Source of the DNA: Chloroflexota bacterium
Lineage (GTDB): Bacteria > Chloroflexota > UBA11872
Direction of reading: 5' to 3'
Length of the DNA stretch: 64,000 bases
Assembly (NCBI GenBank): GCA_026707585.1
Contig: JAPOWQ010000074.1
Coordinates: 1-64,000 of the forward strand
Part shown: one piece after another, positions 53,003 through 63,663 of the stretch
How the letters are laid out: each line of letters opens with the position of its first letter
How positions within the stretch are numbered: the stretch's first letter is position 1
Translations under genes and position numbers: made by a program
The notes under the pieces: model-generated
Seen by the model: only the letters and a program-made list of their open reading frames with translations
Databases searched by the model: none
What the model was told of the DNA's origin: nothing

Positions 53003-56000
53003 ATGACCGAGCGAGTTCAAGACCCCGCCTCGACTGCTGAGAGCGTCGTTCCCGCGGCGAATGGCAGCCAACCACCTCCTCAACCCGCGGAGCCCATCGC
53101 GATCGTCGGCATGGCCTGCCGATTCCCTGGGGCGTCGAGCGTGGCCGAATTCTGGCGCCTGTTGGAAGCCGGGGAGAACGCGGTCAGCGAGGGAGATCCT
53201 GGCTCCGGCGTCGGACGAATGGGCGAGCTTTTCCCGGACGATCGTGTCCGGAGTGAGGCCTGCAGATTCGGCGCCTTCGTGGAGGACCTGGACCAATTCG
53301 ACGCGGAGTTCTTCCGGATTTCCCCGGTCGAGGCGCAACTGCTGGATCCGCAGCAGCGCATGATGCTGGAGACGACCTGGCTGGCGCTTGAAGACGCGGG
53401 GATCAACCCCGATCGGCTCAAGGGCAGTCGAACCGGCGTCTACACCGGGATCAGCAACGACGAATACCGAATGCTGGTCGTGGACTCGGTGAGGCCAACC
53501 GAAGCGGCTGGCTGCCTCTACGCACTGAGCGGCACCAACCTGAATGGCACGAGCGGACGGGTCTCTTTCGTCCTTGGTCTCATGGGCCCCGCAAAGGCCG
53601 TCGACGCCGCCTGCGCGTCGTCCCTCGTGTCGGTGCACGACGCCGTATCAGACCTCCAGTACGGGAAGGCCGACCTTGCCATTGCCGCCGGTGTGCAAGC
53701 GATATTGAACGGACGCATCTACGAGCTCCGGGCCGATTCGATGATGTTGTCCCCAGACGGGCAGTGCAAGACCTTTGACGCCTCTGCCAACGGCTACGTC
53801 CGCGGCGAAGGATGCGGGGTCGTCGTTCTCAAACGGCTGAGCGAGGCCGAAGCCGACGGCGATCGGATCTGGGCGGTCATCCGCGGCTCGGCGGTGAACC
53901 ACGGCGGGGCGAGCACGGGTCTGACCGTTCCGCATACGCCCGCGCTGGAACAGGTCATTGAAGCAGCACTGTCGCAAGCCGGTGTCGCCGCCTCGGAAGT
54001 CGACTACCTGGAGGCGCACGGAACCGGAACGGCGGTCGGCGATCCCATCGAAATCGATGCCGTGGCCAACGTCTACGGCCGCGAACGCCCGGCCGACCAT
54101 CCGCTACTGATAGGTTCTGTAAAGACCAACATCGGGCATCTGGAGTCCGCCGCAGGCGTCGCCGGGCTCATTAAGGCAGCAATGGTCGTCAATCGCGGAG
54201 TGATACCGAAGCACCTGCACTTCCACAATCCCAACCCGGCGCTTGACTGGGATCGCCTCCCGATCCAGATCACCTCGGAAATGTCGGACTGGCCGGACGG
54301 CTATCGAAGGCCACGTTTGGCCGGCGTGAACTCGTTCGGCATCTCCGGGACGAACGCCCACATCCTGGTTGAGGAGTACCCCGGGCTTAACGGCGCGCCA
54401 GACCAAGAGTCGCCGATGGCGGGCGTCCCGCAGACGGTGGCCGTATCGACGCCCCGTCAGGCGCATCCCGACGAGCAGATCGATCAGCGACGGGATCGCT
54501 TCCTGCCGCTGTCGGGCAAGTCAGATCAGGCCCTCCGCGCACTTGCGCAGCGCTACCTGACATGGCTCGACGATCGGACCGCGACACTCGCTACTGAGGA
54601 TGCCGGCTCGAATCCGCTTCTGTCGGATATGTCCTGGACCGCCGGCGTCGGTCGAAGCCACTTCGATCATCGGTCTGGCGTCGTGTTTAGCGACACCAGG
54701 TCGTTGCGGGAGCAACTCCGATCCGTCGCCGAGGCCGGTCCAGTTGGACGGCCTCGGACAGTGACCAGGGTGGCCTTCGCCTACACGGGGCAGGGCAGCC
54801 AGTGGATCGGCATGGGCAAGACCCTGTATGAGACCGAGCCGGTAGTGCGATCGGTGCTGGACCGCTGCGAGGCCGTATTCCGAAAAGAGCGTGGGGCCTC
54901 GTTGCTGGACGTGATGTTCGGCCGGCCGGGAGCAACCGGCGAACTGGGCGACACCGCGTGGGAGCAGCCGGCCCTCTATGCGCTGGAATGCGCCCTGACC
55001 GCCCTCTGGTCCAGCGTCGGCATCCAACCCGACGTGGTCATGGGGCACAGCGTCGGCGAGCTGGCAGCGGCGCAGGCGGCTGGCGTCTTCAGCCTGGAAG
55101 ACGGAATGCGGTTCGCGGCGGCCCGAGGCGCCCTGCTGTCGGCAACACCACGCGGCGCCATGGCCGCGATCTTCGCGCCTCCGGCACTCGTCGCGTCAGC
55201 GGTTGCGGAGGCCAACGCGGCCTCCGATGACGTCGGTTTGAGCGTCTCGGCCGACAACGGCGCCCACCAGGTAGTGAGTGGTACCGCGGCCGACATCGAG
55301 ACCATTTCAACGCGCTTTGAATCACAGGGCATCCGGGTACGACGGCTGAACACAACCCGCGCATTTCACAGCGCCTTGGTCGAGCCAGCCCTCGTCAAGC
55401 TGGAAGCTTTCCTTCGCGCTCTGGCATTTGAGCCGCCGACCCTGACCCTCGTCAGCAACTTGACCGGCCAGAAGGTGGAGCCGGGCACCACGCTTGATAG
55501 CGCCTATTGGCGGCGCCACGCTCGACAGCCCGTGGCGTTCGCGGGCGGCGTCAGAACGCTGGCCGACCTGGGCGTTGACCTGGCAATTGAGATTGGTCCG
55601 CACGCGGTGCTTGGGCCCATGACTACGCTGGCCTGGCCCGATCCGGCGTCTGGGCGGGACGCGCCCGAGGCCCCAGGCGTGCTCGCCAGTCTGCGGCGAC
55701 CGCCACGGGATGCCTCGACTCCGGAAGCCGAGAGCAGCTTCGTTGACGCCGTCGCGGAAGCCTATGAGGTGGGGTTGGAAATTTCATTCGAAGGACTCTT
55801 TGCTGGCGAGACTCGTCGTCGGATCTCGCTTCCGAGCTATCCATTCCAACGCCGCCGCCATTGGCTCGAGCCGTCCAGGCAACGGGGGCCAACCGCCGGT
55901 CACCCCTTGCTCGGCGTCCGTCACGAATCCGCTCGCGGCGAAGTCACGTTCGAGACGGAAGTAATGCCGTCCGATCCCGAGTGGCTGAACGACCACCGGG

Positions 56001-59000
56001 TTTTCAATCGCCTCGTGGCTCCCGGCGCCCTCTACGCGGCCATGGCGGCCGCCGCCTCGCAGGCCGAAGGCAGCGGCGCGCTTGTCGTGGAAGACATGCA
56101 ACTGCACAGCGCCATGGTCTTTTCCGACCAGGGTTCCGAGGACGGATCAGGCGACGAAGGCCGCACGATGCAGGTCGTTCTCGACCCTGCCGAGCAATCG
56201 TCGTCGCGGGAAATCCAGATCTACAGCCAGGGCAGTGACGAGGAGTGGACGCTGCACGTGGAGGGCCGAGTGCCGGCGGTCGCCCCTTTGCCCGAAGGCG
56301 TCGATCGGGTCGATCTCGAAGAGCTGAAGTCGCGTCTTTCGCCGGCCGATGTGCCGGGGTATTACCAGGCCAAGACAAGCACCGGGATCGATCTGGGTCC
56401 GTTTTTCCGCACCTTGGAGAACGCCTGGTCTGGTCCGGGTGAGGCCCTGGCTGAAGTCCGCCTGCCCGATTCCGCTGGCCGAAACGACCTGGACGTTCAT
56501 CCGCTCGTGCTTGACGGCTGCTTCCAGGTGGTGGGCCTGGCTCGCAACATGTCCGGCGCACCCGGCGAGGCAACCTACCTGCCGTTCGGCTGGGACCGGC
56601 TGTGGCTCACGCGCCGCCTGCCAGATCGAGTCTTTTGCCACGTTTCCATGGACGAGGCTTCCCAGGAGTCAGAGTCGAGTGAGCCGCCGGAAGTCCTCAG
56701 CGGCGAACTTCGCATCTACGATCCCAACGGCGTGCTCCTCGGTGGCCTGACCGGTTACACGGTCAAGCGGGCCACGCGGGCCGCCCTGCTCTCGGCGGTC
56801 GAGGGCATTGATGATCTGCTGTATGAAGTGGCGTGGCGCGAACGCGAACTGCCACCCGGAATCGAGGCCGCAGACTTCTTCCCAGGACCGACCGAAATTG
56901 CCGCCAGGTCGCAGCTGTTCACCGGCTACCTGACCGACGCCGGAGTCGACCCGCAACGTCGAAACGCGCTGCTGGCCGACCTGGAGCGATGGTCGCGCTC
57001 ACGCGCGCTTGCCACGTTGGAGGACCTGGGGTGGCAGCGGATCGTCGGCGAAACCGTGGATCCCCAAGCCCTGCGGACTCAGCTCGACGTTCTTCCGGAG
57101 CACCAACGCGTATTCCGCCGAATGTTCGAAATGCTCGCCAGGTCAGGTGTGGTGGAGGAGACGAACGACGGATTCACGGTACTCGTGGGACCGGATGATC
57201 CGCTGCCGGACCGCATGCCAGGCGATCTCGAAGAGTTCGCTGACGGGATGATGGACCGGTACCCGGACGGCCAGACCGAAATCGGGCTCTTCCGACGGTC
57301 TGGCCGCGCGCTAGCCGAGGTCCTCCGCGGTAACGCCGATCCGCTGACACTGCTCTTCAGCAGCGGCGAACCAACCGCGGCCGATCTCTACTTGAAAGCG
57401 CCCGTTGCGCGCGCCGCAAACCGAATGCTGGCGGACGCGGTCCAGCCCCTGGTCGCCGCGCTGCCCGACGGACGGCGGCTTCGAGTGCTTGAAGTCGGAG
57501 CCGGTACGGGGTCCGCAACCGCATCCGTGCTTCCCGAGCTTCCCGAAGGTCGGTTCGACTACACCTACACCGACATTTCCGCGGGCTTCTTCGCTGAGGC
57601 CGAGGCGCGCTTCGGCGATGGCGACGGATGCATTCAGTACCGTCCGCTGGACATCGAGCGAGACCCCATCGCCCAGGGCTTCGATCGCCACGGCTACGAC
57701 CTACTCATTGCCTCCAACGTGCTTCACGCCACGCGCTACCTGGAGGACACGCTGGGACACTGCCGAGATCTGCTTGCGCCGTCCGGGCAACTGATCGCGC
57801 TTGAGAACCTCAGCGGCGTCGGATGGATGGACCTGACCTTCGGGCAGCTGGACGGCTGGTGGCGGTTTGCCGACGACTACCGCCCGCACCACGCGCTGGC
57901 CGGTCCACTGGTCTGGCGCCAGGCGCTCGGAGACGCGGGTTTTGAGGCGGTCGAAGTCCTCGGGGTTGACGAATCTGACGCGACCCAGACCCTGGACAAG
58001 GGCGTAATCGTGGCGCAGGGTCCGGCGCAGGTGGCGGAGCCTCCGGGCGTCTGGGTGCTTACAGGCGACCACGCCGGCCTGGCGGAGGAACTCGCGGCGG
58101 AGCTGTCCGCGCGCAATCAAACGGTGGTTCTGGCGAACGCCGAAACGCCGGACGCGGACAAACCTGCGATAGCCGGCCCCGCCATTCTCCGGCCCGCGCT
58201 CGACACCGAAAGTCGTGACGAGTGGCAGTCGCTGATCGAGAGTCTGCCTCGGGACATCCCCTTCAACGGCGTCGTACACCTTCAAGCGCTCGATGGCCAC
58301 GGCGCTCAGGCAACCACCGTGGAAATAGGAGCGGACGTTCGCCACGCCGGCGCCAGCGCCCTGGCCCTGGTGCAAGGCGTGGCCGACGCTGACGTCCTTC
58401 CCGCCAACGGCCTTTGGTTCGTAACCCGTGGAGCGCAGATTCTGGAGCGGGAGCGCATCGGAGAGATCTCCGGCGCCGTCCTTTGGGGACTGGGCAAGGT
58501 CGTCGCCCTTGAGGCCGCCCAGCTGCAGCCGCGCATGATCGACCTGGAACCCAATGCCACCCCCCTGCTGGCTGACCTCTCAAACGAACTGATGTATCCC
58601 GACCAGGAAAACCACATTGCCTACCGCTCAGGGCGCCGCCTTGGAGCACGCCTGGTACGGCCCGGGGCCGCGGCCCGGCGGCTAACGCTGCCGGACGATT
58701 CATCGTGGGTTCTCGCGCCGGACCGCAGCGGCGTGTTCGATCAACCGGAGGTCAAGCAGCTTCCTGGACGCACCCTTGAGTCGAAGGAAGTTCGCGTCAC
58801 CGTCCAGGCAGCCGGCCTCAACTTCTGGGATGTCTTCCGATCGCTCGGGTTTATCGAGGAGGGCGATCTCGGCCGAGAAATGTGCGGTCGCGTTCTCGAT
58901 GTCGGCTCAGAGGTCTCGACCGTCAACGTCGGCGACCACGTGGTTGGCCTGGGCTTTGGAGCCTTCGGCCCGGAGATGGTCACCCGCGAGGAACTGGTGG

Positions 59001-62000
59001 CGCCGGCTCCCAAAGGAATGTCGGTCTCGGACCTCGCCACCATCCCAAGCGCGTTCGTCTCGGCGGCGCTTTCCTACCGGTACTCAGGGCTGGAAGCTGG
59101 CGACCGGGTGCTGATTCACGCCGGCGCCGGCGGAGTCGGCCTGGCGGCCATCCAGTTGGCCCAGGCGGCTGGGGCGGAGGTATATGCCACGGCCAGCGCT
59201 CCCAAGCAGGCATATCTGCGCTCGCTCGGCGTCGAGCACGTGTTCGATAGCCGCCAGATCAGCTTTGGCCAGGAAATCCTCGAAGCCACCGGCGGCGAGG
59301 GCGTGCACGTGGTGCTGAACAGCCTCACGAGCGAGGGCTTTATCGAGGCCAGCCTGTCGTGCCTTGCCCATGGTGGTCGATTCGTCGAGCTGGCCAGACG
59401 CGACATCCTGACCGAGGACGAGATGGCGGCCGTACGTCCGGATGTCGCCTACGACATTCTGGAATTGGACGTCCTGAAAAAGACCGATCCGGCCTGGGTC
59501 GGCGAGGTTCTGCGCGAGGTGATGGCGCAACTTTCGGCGGGCGTCCTGAAGCCCATCACCCATAGTCGATGGCCTCTGGCCGAAGCTGGAGCTGCCCTGG
59601 ACTTCATGCGGTCGGCTCGGCACGTGGGCAAGATCGTCTTGACGGCGCCGCCAATCGTGAGCGGCCGCCTTCGGCAGGATCGAACCTACCTGGTGACCGG
59701 CGGCCTCGGCGGCATCGGCTGCGCGGTGGCCGGCTGGCTGGCTGATCACGGCGCCGGCGCCATCGTGCTCAACGGCCGCCGCGACCCGGATGCTGAGGCT
59801 CAGGCGGCCATTGATGCGCTGCGCGGACGCGGAGTCCGGGTTGAAGTTGAGCTCGCGGATGCCACCGACTCCGCGGCGATCGATCGGATGTTGGAGCGAA
59901 TCGACGCGACGCTGCCACCGCTCGGTGGCGTCATCCACAGCGTCGGCGTGCTATCGGACGCCGCGCTCACCAATCAGACCTGGGCAAGCTTCGAGCAGGT
60001 GCTCTGGCCCAAGATCCTGGGGGCATGGCACCTGCACCGTGCGACGCAGAACCGCGACCTGGATCTCTTCATCCTCTTTTCCAGCCGCGTCGGCGTCATG
60101 GGCAATCCCGGCCAGGCCAACCACGCCGCCGCCAATGCCTTTCTCGATCAGCTTGCCGGGCACCGGCGTGCCCTCGGACTTCCAGGCCAGGCCATTGCCT
60201 GGGGCGCCTGGTCAGAGATCGGTGAAGCCGCCGAACAGCGGGAGCGAATCGAGCGACGCCGGGCGGCACTCGGTGGCCGCTGGTTCACCCCGCAGCAAGG
60301 CATCAGGGCCCTTGAACGGCTGGTGCGCCAGGACGCCACAGCATCGGTCGTAATGTCTATGGACTGGTCGGTATTTGAAGAAGCCGTCGAAGAGCGGCCG
60401 GCCTTCCTCGAAGATCTGCTGTCGTCCGCCGCCGACGACGGCGCCGACACCGCCGCCGCGTCCGAAGACCTGCTCACCCGGTTGCGAAGTGCACCTGCGG
60501 CCGAGCACCAGACGGTGCTTTCGTCCTTCCTCCAGCAAGAAGTGCAGGCCGTCCTGCGTCTGTCCACAACACCGGCGCCCACGGTCGGCTTCTTCGATCT
60601 CGGGATGGACTCTCTGATGGCGGTCGAGCTTCGCAACCGCCTCAACCGCGCGTTCGCCGGCGAATACACCGCGTCCAACACCATGGTATTCGACTATCCG
60701 GACATCGAGACCCTTGCCGAGCACCTGGTCGAAGAACTCGGCCAGGGGGATGAGACCCCGGCCCTGCCCGCGGTGGCCTCCCCGGAGCCCCGGCCGCGGG
60801 CTGCACCTGCGGACGATGGCATCGCAATCATCGGCATGGGATGTCGCTTTCCGGGCGCGGAAAGTCCGCTCGCCTTCTGGCGACAGCTGAAGGCTGGTGT
60901 GGATTCGGTAAGAAACGGACGGCAAGACTCAGGTACTTGGTACACCGCCTTTGGCGACCCAGCCAGCGAGGATCCCGTCTTTCGACGCGGTGCCTTTCTG
61001 GATGACATTGAGCGGTTCGACTCACGCTTCTTCCGCATCGCGCCAATCGAAGCGAGACTGATGGATCCACGCCAGCGGCTGCTGCTGGAGACCACGTGGC
61101 ATGCGCTCGAGGATGCTGGAATCGATCCCGACGGGCTGCGAGGGAGCAAGACCGGGGTCTATATCGGCGTTGGCGGCAACGAGTACAGGGACTTGATCCT
61201 CGCCAGCGGCGAGGAGGACAGTTTTGTCGGGACTGCCGGCAGCATGACCGTTGGGCGTCTGTCGTATGTCCTTGGTCTGGAAGGACCCGCCATGCCGCTG
61301 GACATGGTCTGCGCATCGTCGCTGGTCGCGGTGCACCAGGCCGTTGCCGGCCTGCACCGTGGGGAAGCCGACATGGCGCTGGTTGGCGGGGTCAACGTAC
61401 CCCTGTCCCGCGGAATCACACGTTTCCTCAATGACCTGGGCATGTTGTCAGACAGCGGATGTTCCCGGACGTTCGACGCCGAAGCCGACGGCTTCGTGCG
61501 AAGCGACGGCTGCGGCATGGTCGTCCTGAAGCGACTGAGCGACGCGGAAGCCGACGGTGACCGGATTTGGGCAGTAATCCGCGGCTCCGCCATCAATCAG
61601 AACGGCGCAAGCGCCGGCCTCACCGTGCCGAACGGTCCAGCCCAGGAGCAGGTGCTCAGAGACGCGCTGTCGAGGGCCGGTGTCGATCCGGCCGACATCG
61701 ACTATCTGGAAGCCCACGGCGCCGGCTCGGCTCTCGGCGATCCCATCGAAGTCCAGGCTGCGGCGTCCGTCTACGGCCAGGGCCGCGACCCCGACCGGCC
61801 GCTGCTAATCGGCTCGGTGAAAGCCAATATCGGCCACCTGGAGTGGGCGGCCGGTATTGCCAGTCTGATCAAGACCGTGCTGGCGATGCACCAGCGGATG
61901 ATCCCCAGGCAGTTGCATTACAGCACCCCGAGCCCACAACTCGACTGGGATCAGTTGCCCGTACGGGTGGCGTCGAGCGACACCCCGTGGCCGACCGCGC

Positions 62001-63346
62001 CTGACCGGCCACCCGTGGCGTCGGTAAGCGCCTTCGGCATGTCGGGAACGAATGCGAACGTCGTGGTGCAGGGCTACGACTCTCAGGAGGATTCGGCGGT
62101 TCGACAGGGTGACCTACGCATTCCGGCCGGCACGTCCCGTCGGGTCGAGGTGTCGATGCCAGAAATCGTTGCCCGGATTCCCCAGCCAACATCACAACTA
62201 AGCGAGCGCGAGACGCGACTGTTGCCCTTGTCCGCGAAATCAGACCGCGCGCTGCGCCAACTTGCAAAGCGCTATCTGTCGTGGCTCGACGGTCAGCCTG
62301 CGGGCACCGCGGCTCAAGCCGACCTCGCGGACTTGGCATGGACGGCGAGCGTGGGGCGCAGTCACTTCGACTTCCGGGCGGGGCTGGTCTTCGGCGACAC
62401 CGACTCCATGCGCGAAGGGCTGCGCACGCTGGCTCAGTCCACGGTGGAACCCGTACCTCAGTCGCCCCCCAGAGTGGCCTTCGTGTATTCCGGACATGGC
62501 AGCCAGTGGCTTGGTATGGGCGAAGATGTCTACCGGACCGAGCCCGTGGCACGGGCGGCACTTGATCACTGCGACGCGGTCCTGCGCGATGAGCGCGGCG
62601 CTTCCTTGCTGGACATCATGTTTGGTCGGGAAACCGCCGCCAGCAGCCTGGATGACCCGAGCTGGGCTCAGCCGGCAGTCTATGCGCTCGAGTGCGCGCT
62701 GACAGCGCTCTGGGCAAGCATTGGAATCCGCCCAACGGCGGTCGCTGGCGAGGGTGTGGGTGAGGTCGCCGCCGCCCAGGCGGCAGGAGTCATCAGCCTG
62801 GAAGACGGCCTCCGCTTTGCGTCGGCCCGAGGCGCGCTATTGGCGGCGCTTCCTGGTGCGGGACTCGCCCTGGAAGGCAGCCTCGAAGCCGCCCTGCGCG
62901 ATGTCGCGATCGCCTCCCCCACGCTGAACTTGGTCAGCAGCGTGACCGGACGTGTCGTTGCACCCGATCAGGCGCTTGATGCCACCTACTGGCATCGGCA
63001 AATTCGCGAGCCGGTTGACTTCGCGCGCTGCGTTGAGACGCTCGCCGCCCTCGCCAGCGCGGTCGTCGTGGAGATAGGTCCGGATGTCGCGCTCAAACCG
63101 CTGGTGAGCGAATGCTGGCCTGACATATCCGCAGCCGCCGAGCCGGTCCGTGCCCCCGTCGCGCTATCGTCGCTGCATCGGCCTCCCACCAACGGTGCAT
63201 CGCCCAAACTCGGATTCGTCGACGCCATTGCGGCCGCGTATCAGGCGGGACTCACGCCCACGTTCTCCAGCCTGTTCGCTGGCGAAGCGAGACGACGGGT
63301 CGCACTGCCCATGTACCCCTTCCAGCGCCGGCACCACTGGGTCTAG
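53003..63346 (+). CDS. Type I polyketide synthase: KS-AT-DH-cMT-ER-KR-ACP-KS-AT(inactive)
   Basis: Encodes 3,447 residues from an ATG at 53003, with GAGAAG just upstream. KS1 (~32-455): Cys204 (DAACASS), His339 (EAHGTGT), His379. AT1 (~590-885): Ser683 in GHSVG and AFHS, which predicts malonyl-CoA. DH (~967-1280): His998, but Asn1002 for the Gly of HxxxGxxxxP; Asp1171 (LDGCFQ). cMT (~1300-1680): VLEVGAGTG near 1497. ER (~1900-2210): HAGAGGVG at 2039. KR (~2225-2410): GGLGGIG, Lys2337, Ser2361, but His2374 where YxxxN has Tyr. ACP (~2505-2575): Ser2537 in GMDSLM. KS2 (~2608-3035): Cys2770, EAHGAGS (His2905), His2945. AT2 (from ~3158) lacks the nucleophile. One module thus extends, methylates and fully reduces; KS2 has no partner domains except the separate ACP gene. 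Likely product is a methyl-branched acyl chain. No thioesterase is seen. Confidence 0.93.
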   Translation: MTERVQDPASTAESVVPAANGSQPPPQPAEPIAIVGMACRFPGASSVAEFWRLLEAGENAVSEGDPGSGVGRMGELFPDDRVRSEACRFGAFVEDLDQFDAEFFRISPVEAQLLDPQQRMMLETTWLALEDAGINPDRLKGSRTGVYTGISNDEYRMLVVDSVRPTEAAGCLYALSGTNLNGTSGRVSFVLGLMGPAKAVDAACASSLVSVHDAVSDLQYGKADLAIAAGVQAILNGRIYELRADSMMLSPDGQCKTFDASANGYVRGEGCGVVVLKRLSEAEADGDRIWAVIRGSAVNHGGASTGLTVPHTPALEQVIEAALSQAGVAASEVDYLEAHGTGTAVGDPIEIDAVANVYGRERPADHPLLIGSVKTNIGHLESAAGVAGLIKAAMVVNRGVIPKHLHFHNPNPALDWDRLPIQITSEMSDWPDGYRRPRLAGVNSFGISGTNAHILVEEYPGLNGAPDQESPMAGVPQTVAVSTPRQAHPDEQIDQRRDRFLPLSGKSDQALRALAQRYLTWLDDRTATLATEDAGSNPLLSDMSWTAGVGRSHFDHRSGVVFSDTRSLREQLRSVAEAGPVGRPRTVTRVAFAYTGQGSQWIGMGKTLYETEPVVRSVLDRCEAVFRKERGASLLDVMFGRPGATGELGDTAWEQPALYALECALTALWSSVGIQPDVVMGHSVGELAAAQAAGVFSLEDGMRFAAARGALLSATPRGAMAAIFAPPALVASAVAEANAASDDVGLSVSADNGAHQVVSGTAADIETISTRFESQGIRVRRLNTTRAFHSALVEPALVKLEAFLRALAFEPPTLTLVSNLTGQKVEPGTTLDSAYWRRHARQPVAFAGGVRTLADLGVDLAIEIGPHAVLGPMTTLAWPDPASGRDAPEAPGVLASLRRPPRDASTPEAESSFVDAVAEAYEVGLEISFEGLFAGETRRRISLPSYPFQRRRHWLEPSRQRGPTAGHPLLGVRHESARGEVTFETEVMPSDPEWLNDHRVFNRLVAPGALYAAMAAAASQAEGSGALVVEDMQLHSAMVFSDQGSEDGSGDEGRTMQVVLDPAEQSSSREIQIYSQGSDEEWTLHVEGRVPAVAPLPEGVDRVDLEELKSRLSPADVPGYYQAKTSTGIDLGPFFRTLENAWSGPGEALAEVRLPDSAGRNDLDVHPLVLDGCFQVVGLARNMSGAPGEATYLPFGWDRLWLTRRLPDRVFCHVSMDEASQESESSEPPEVLSGELRIYDPNGVLLGGLTGYTVKRATRAALLSAVEGIDDLLYEVAWRERELPPGIEAADFFPGPTEIAARSQLFTGYLTDAGVDPQRRNALLADLERWSRSRALATLEDLGWQRIVGETVDPQALRTQLDVLPEHQRVFRRMFEMLARSGVVEETNDGFTVLVGPDDPLPDRMPGDLEEFADGMMDRYPDGQTEIGLFRRSGRALAEVLRGNADPLTLLFSSGEPTAADLYLKAPVARAANRMLADAVQPLVAALPDGRRLRVLEVGAGTGSATASVLPELPEGRFDYTYTDISAGFFAEAEARFGDGDGCIQYRPLDIERDPIAQGFDRHGYDLLIASNVLHATRYLEDTLGHCRDLLAPSGQLIALENLSGVGWMDLTFGQLDGWWRFADDYRPHHALAGPLVWRQALGDAGFEAVEVLGVDESDATQTLDKGVIVAQGPAQVAEPPGVWVLTGDHAGLAEELAAELSARNQTVVLANAETPDADKPAIAGPAILRPALDTESRDEWQSLIESLPRDIPFNGVVHLQALDGHGAQATTVEIGADVRHAGASALALVQGVADADVLPANGLWFVTRGAQILERERIGEISGAVLWGLGKVVALEAAQLQPRMIDLEPNATPLLADLSNELMYPDQENHIAYRSGRRLGARLVRPGAAARRLTLPDDSSWVLAPDRSGVFDQPEVKQLPGRTLESKEVRVTVQAAGLNFWDVFRSLGFIEEGDLGREMCGRVLDVGSEVSTVNVGDHVVGLGFGAFGPEMVTREELVAPAPKGMSVSDLATIPSAFVSAALSYRYSGLEAGDRVLIHAGAGGVGLAAIQLAQAAGAEVYATASAPKQAYLRSLGVEHVFDSRQISFGQEILEATGGEGVHVVLNSLTSEGFIEASLSCLAHGGRFVELARRDILTEDEMAAVRPDVAYDILELDVLKKTDPAWVGEVLREVMAQLSAGVLKPITHSRWPLAEAGAALDFMRSARHVGKIVLTAPPIVSGRLRQDRTYLVTGGLGGIGCAVAGWLADHGAGAIVLNGRRDPDAEAQAAIDALRGRGVRVEVELADATDSAAIDRMLERIDATLPPLGGVIHSVGVLSDAALTNQTWASFEQVLWPKILGAWHLHRATQNRDLDLFILFSSRVGVMGNPGQANHAAANAFLDQLAGHRRALGLPGQAIAWGAWSEIGEAAEQRERIERRRAALGGRWFTPQQGIRALERLVRQDATASVVMSMDWSVFEEAVEERPAFLEDLLSSAADDGADTAAASEDLLTRLRSAPAAEHQTVLSSFLQQEVQAVLRLSTTPAPTVGFFDLGMDSLMAVELRNRLNRAFAGEYTASNTMVFDYPDIETLAEHLVEELGQGDETPALPAVASPEPRPRAAPADDGIAIIGMGCRFPGAESPLAFWRQLKAGVDSVRNGRQDSGTWYTAFGDPASEDPVFRRGAFLDDIERFDSRFFRIAPIEARLMDPRQRLLLETTWHALEDAGIDPDGLRGSKTGVYIGVGGNEYRDLILASGEEDSFVGTAGSMTVGRLSYVLGLEGPAMPLDMVCASSLVAVHQAVAGLHRGEADMALVGGVNVPLSRGITRFLNDLGMLSDSGCSRTFDAEADGFVRSDGCGMVVLKRLSDAEADGDRIWAVIRGSAINQNGASAGLTVPNGPAQEQVLRDALSRAGVDPADIDYLEAHGAGSALGDPIEVQAAASVYGQGRDPDRPLLIGSVKANIGHLEWAAGIASLIKTVLAMHQRMIPRQLHYSTPSPQLDWDQLPVRVASSDTPWPTAPDRPPVASVSAFGMSGTNANVVVQGYDSQEDSAVRQGDLRIPAGTSRRVEVSMPEIVARIPQPTSQLSERETRLLPLSAKSDRALRQLAKRYLSWLDGQPAGTAAQADLADLAWTASVGRSHFDFRAGLVFGDTDSMREGLRTLAQSTVEPVPQSPPRVAFVYSGHGSQWLGMGEDVYRTEPVARAALDHCDAVLRDERGASLLDIMFGRETAASSLDDPSWAQPAVYALECALTALWASIGIRPTAVAGEGVGEVAAAQAAGVISLEDGLRFASARGALLAALPGAGLALEGSLEAALRDVAIASPTLNLVSSVTGRVVAPDQALDATYWHRQIREPVDFARCVETLAALASAVVVEIGPDVALKPLVSECWPDISAAAEPVRAPVALSSLHRPPTNGASPKLGFVDAIAAAYQAGLTPTFSSLFAGEARRRVALPMYPFQRRHHWV

Positions 63347-63663
63347 GCCTCGAAGCACCAGGCGCATTGGGCTCATCATGCGCACCGCGGGGATTCGTAC
63401 TGCCGGCGTAGGGCATCGTCGTCGCCGAGACCCTCCCCTGCGACGGCCGCAGACCCGGCCGGGTAACTCGCTTCACGGGCCGCACCCGTTCCTGCCCGCC
63501 ACCTTCTCGCCTTGACGCTATTGATCGGTGCCAGGAGGCGTCGCGGCCTCGAGACGAACGCTGCAATCCACAGCGCGTGTTTTCTCGCAGATGACGACGC
63601 GCCCCCGCTGCTACACTTGCCGATTCTCCGGCCCTAAGGCCCCTGCAGGATGGAATTGCCCTC
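63347..63663. other. Gap between PKS and ACP genes
   Basis: About 320 nt with no gene. It contains a 12-bp palindrome ACCCGGCCGGGT (63453-63464), a TTGACG at 63513-63518, and AGGATGGA about 15 nt before the ACP start. The length suggests the ACP may have its own promoter, but no paired -35/-10 is convincing. No DNA coding for the missing AT2 parts is seen here. Confidence 0.45.

Noticed and set aside
52940-53638. 232-codon frame antisense to the start of the PKS
   Set aside because: It is opposite the conserved KS domain and has no features of its own.
53003-63346. Trans-AT or fatty acid synthase (FAS I) assignment
   Set aside because: AT1 is cis-encoded and active by motif, and the cMT and the KS-AT-DH-cMT-ER-KR-ACP order are those of a reducing type I PKS.
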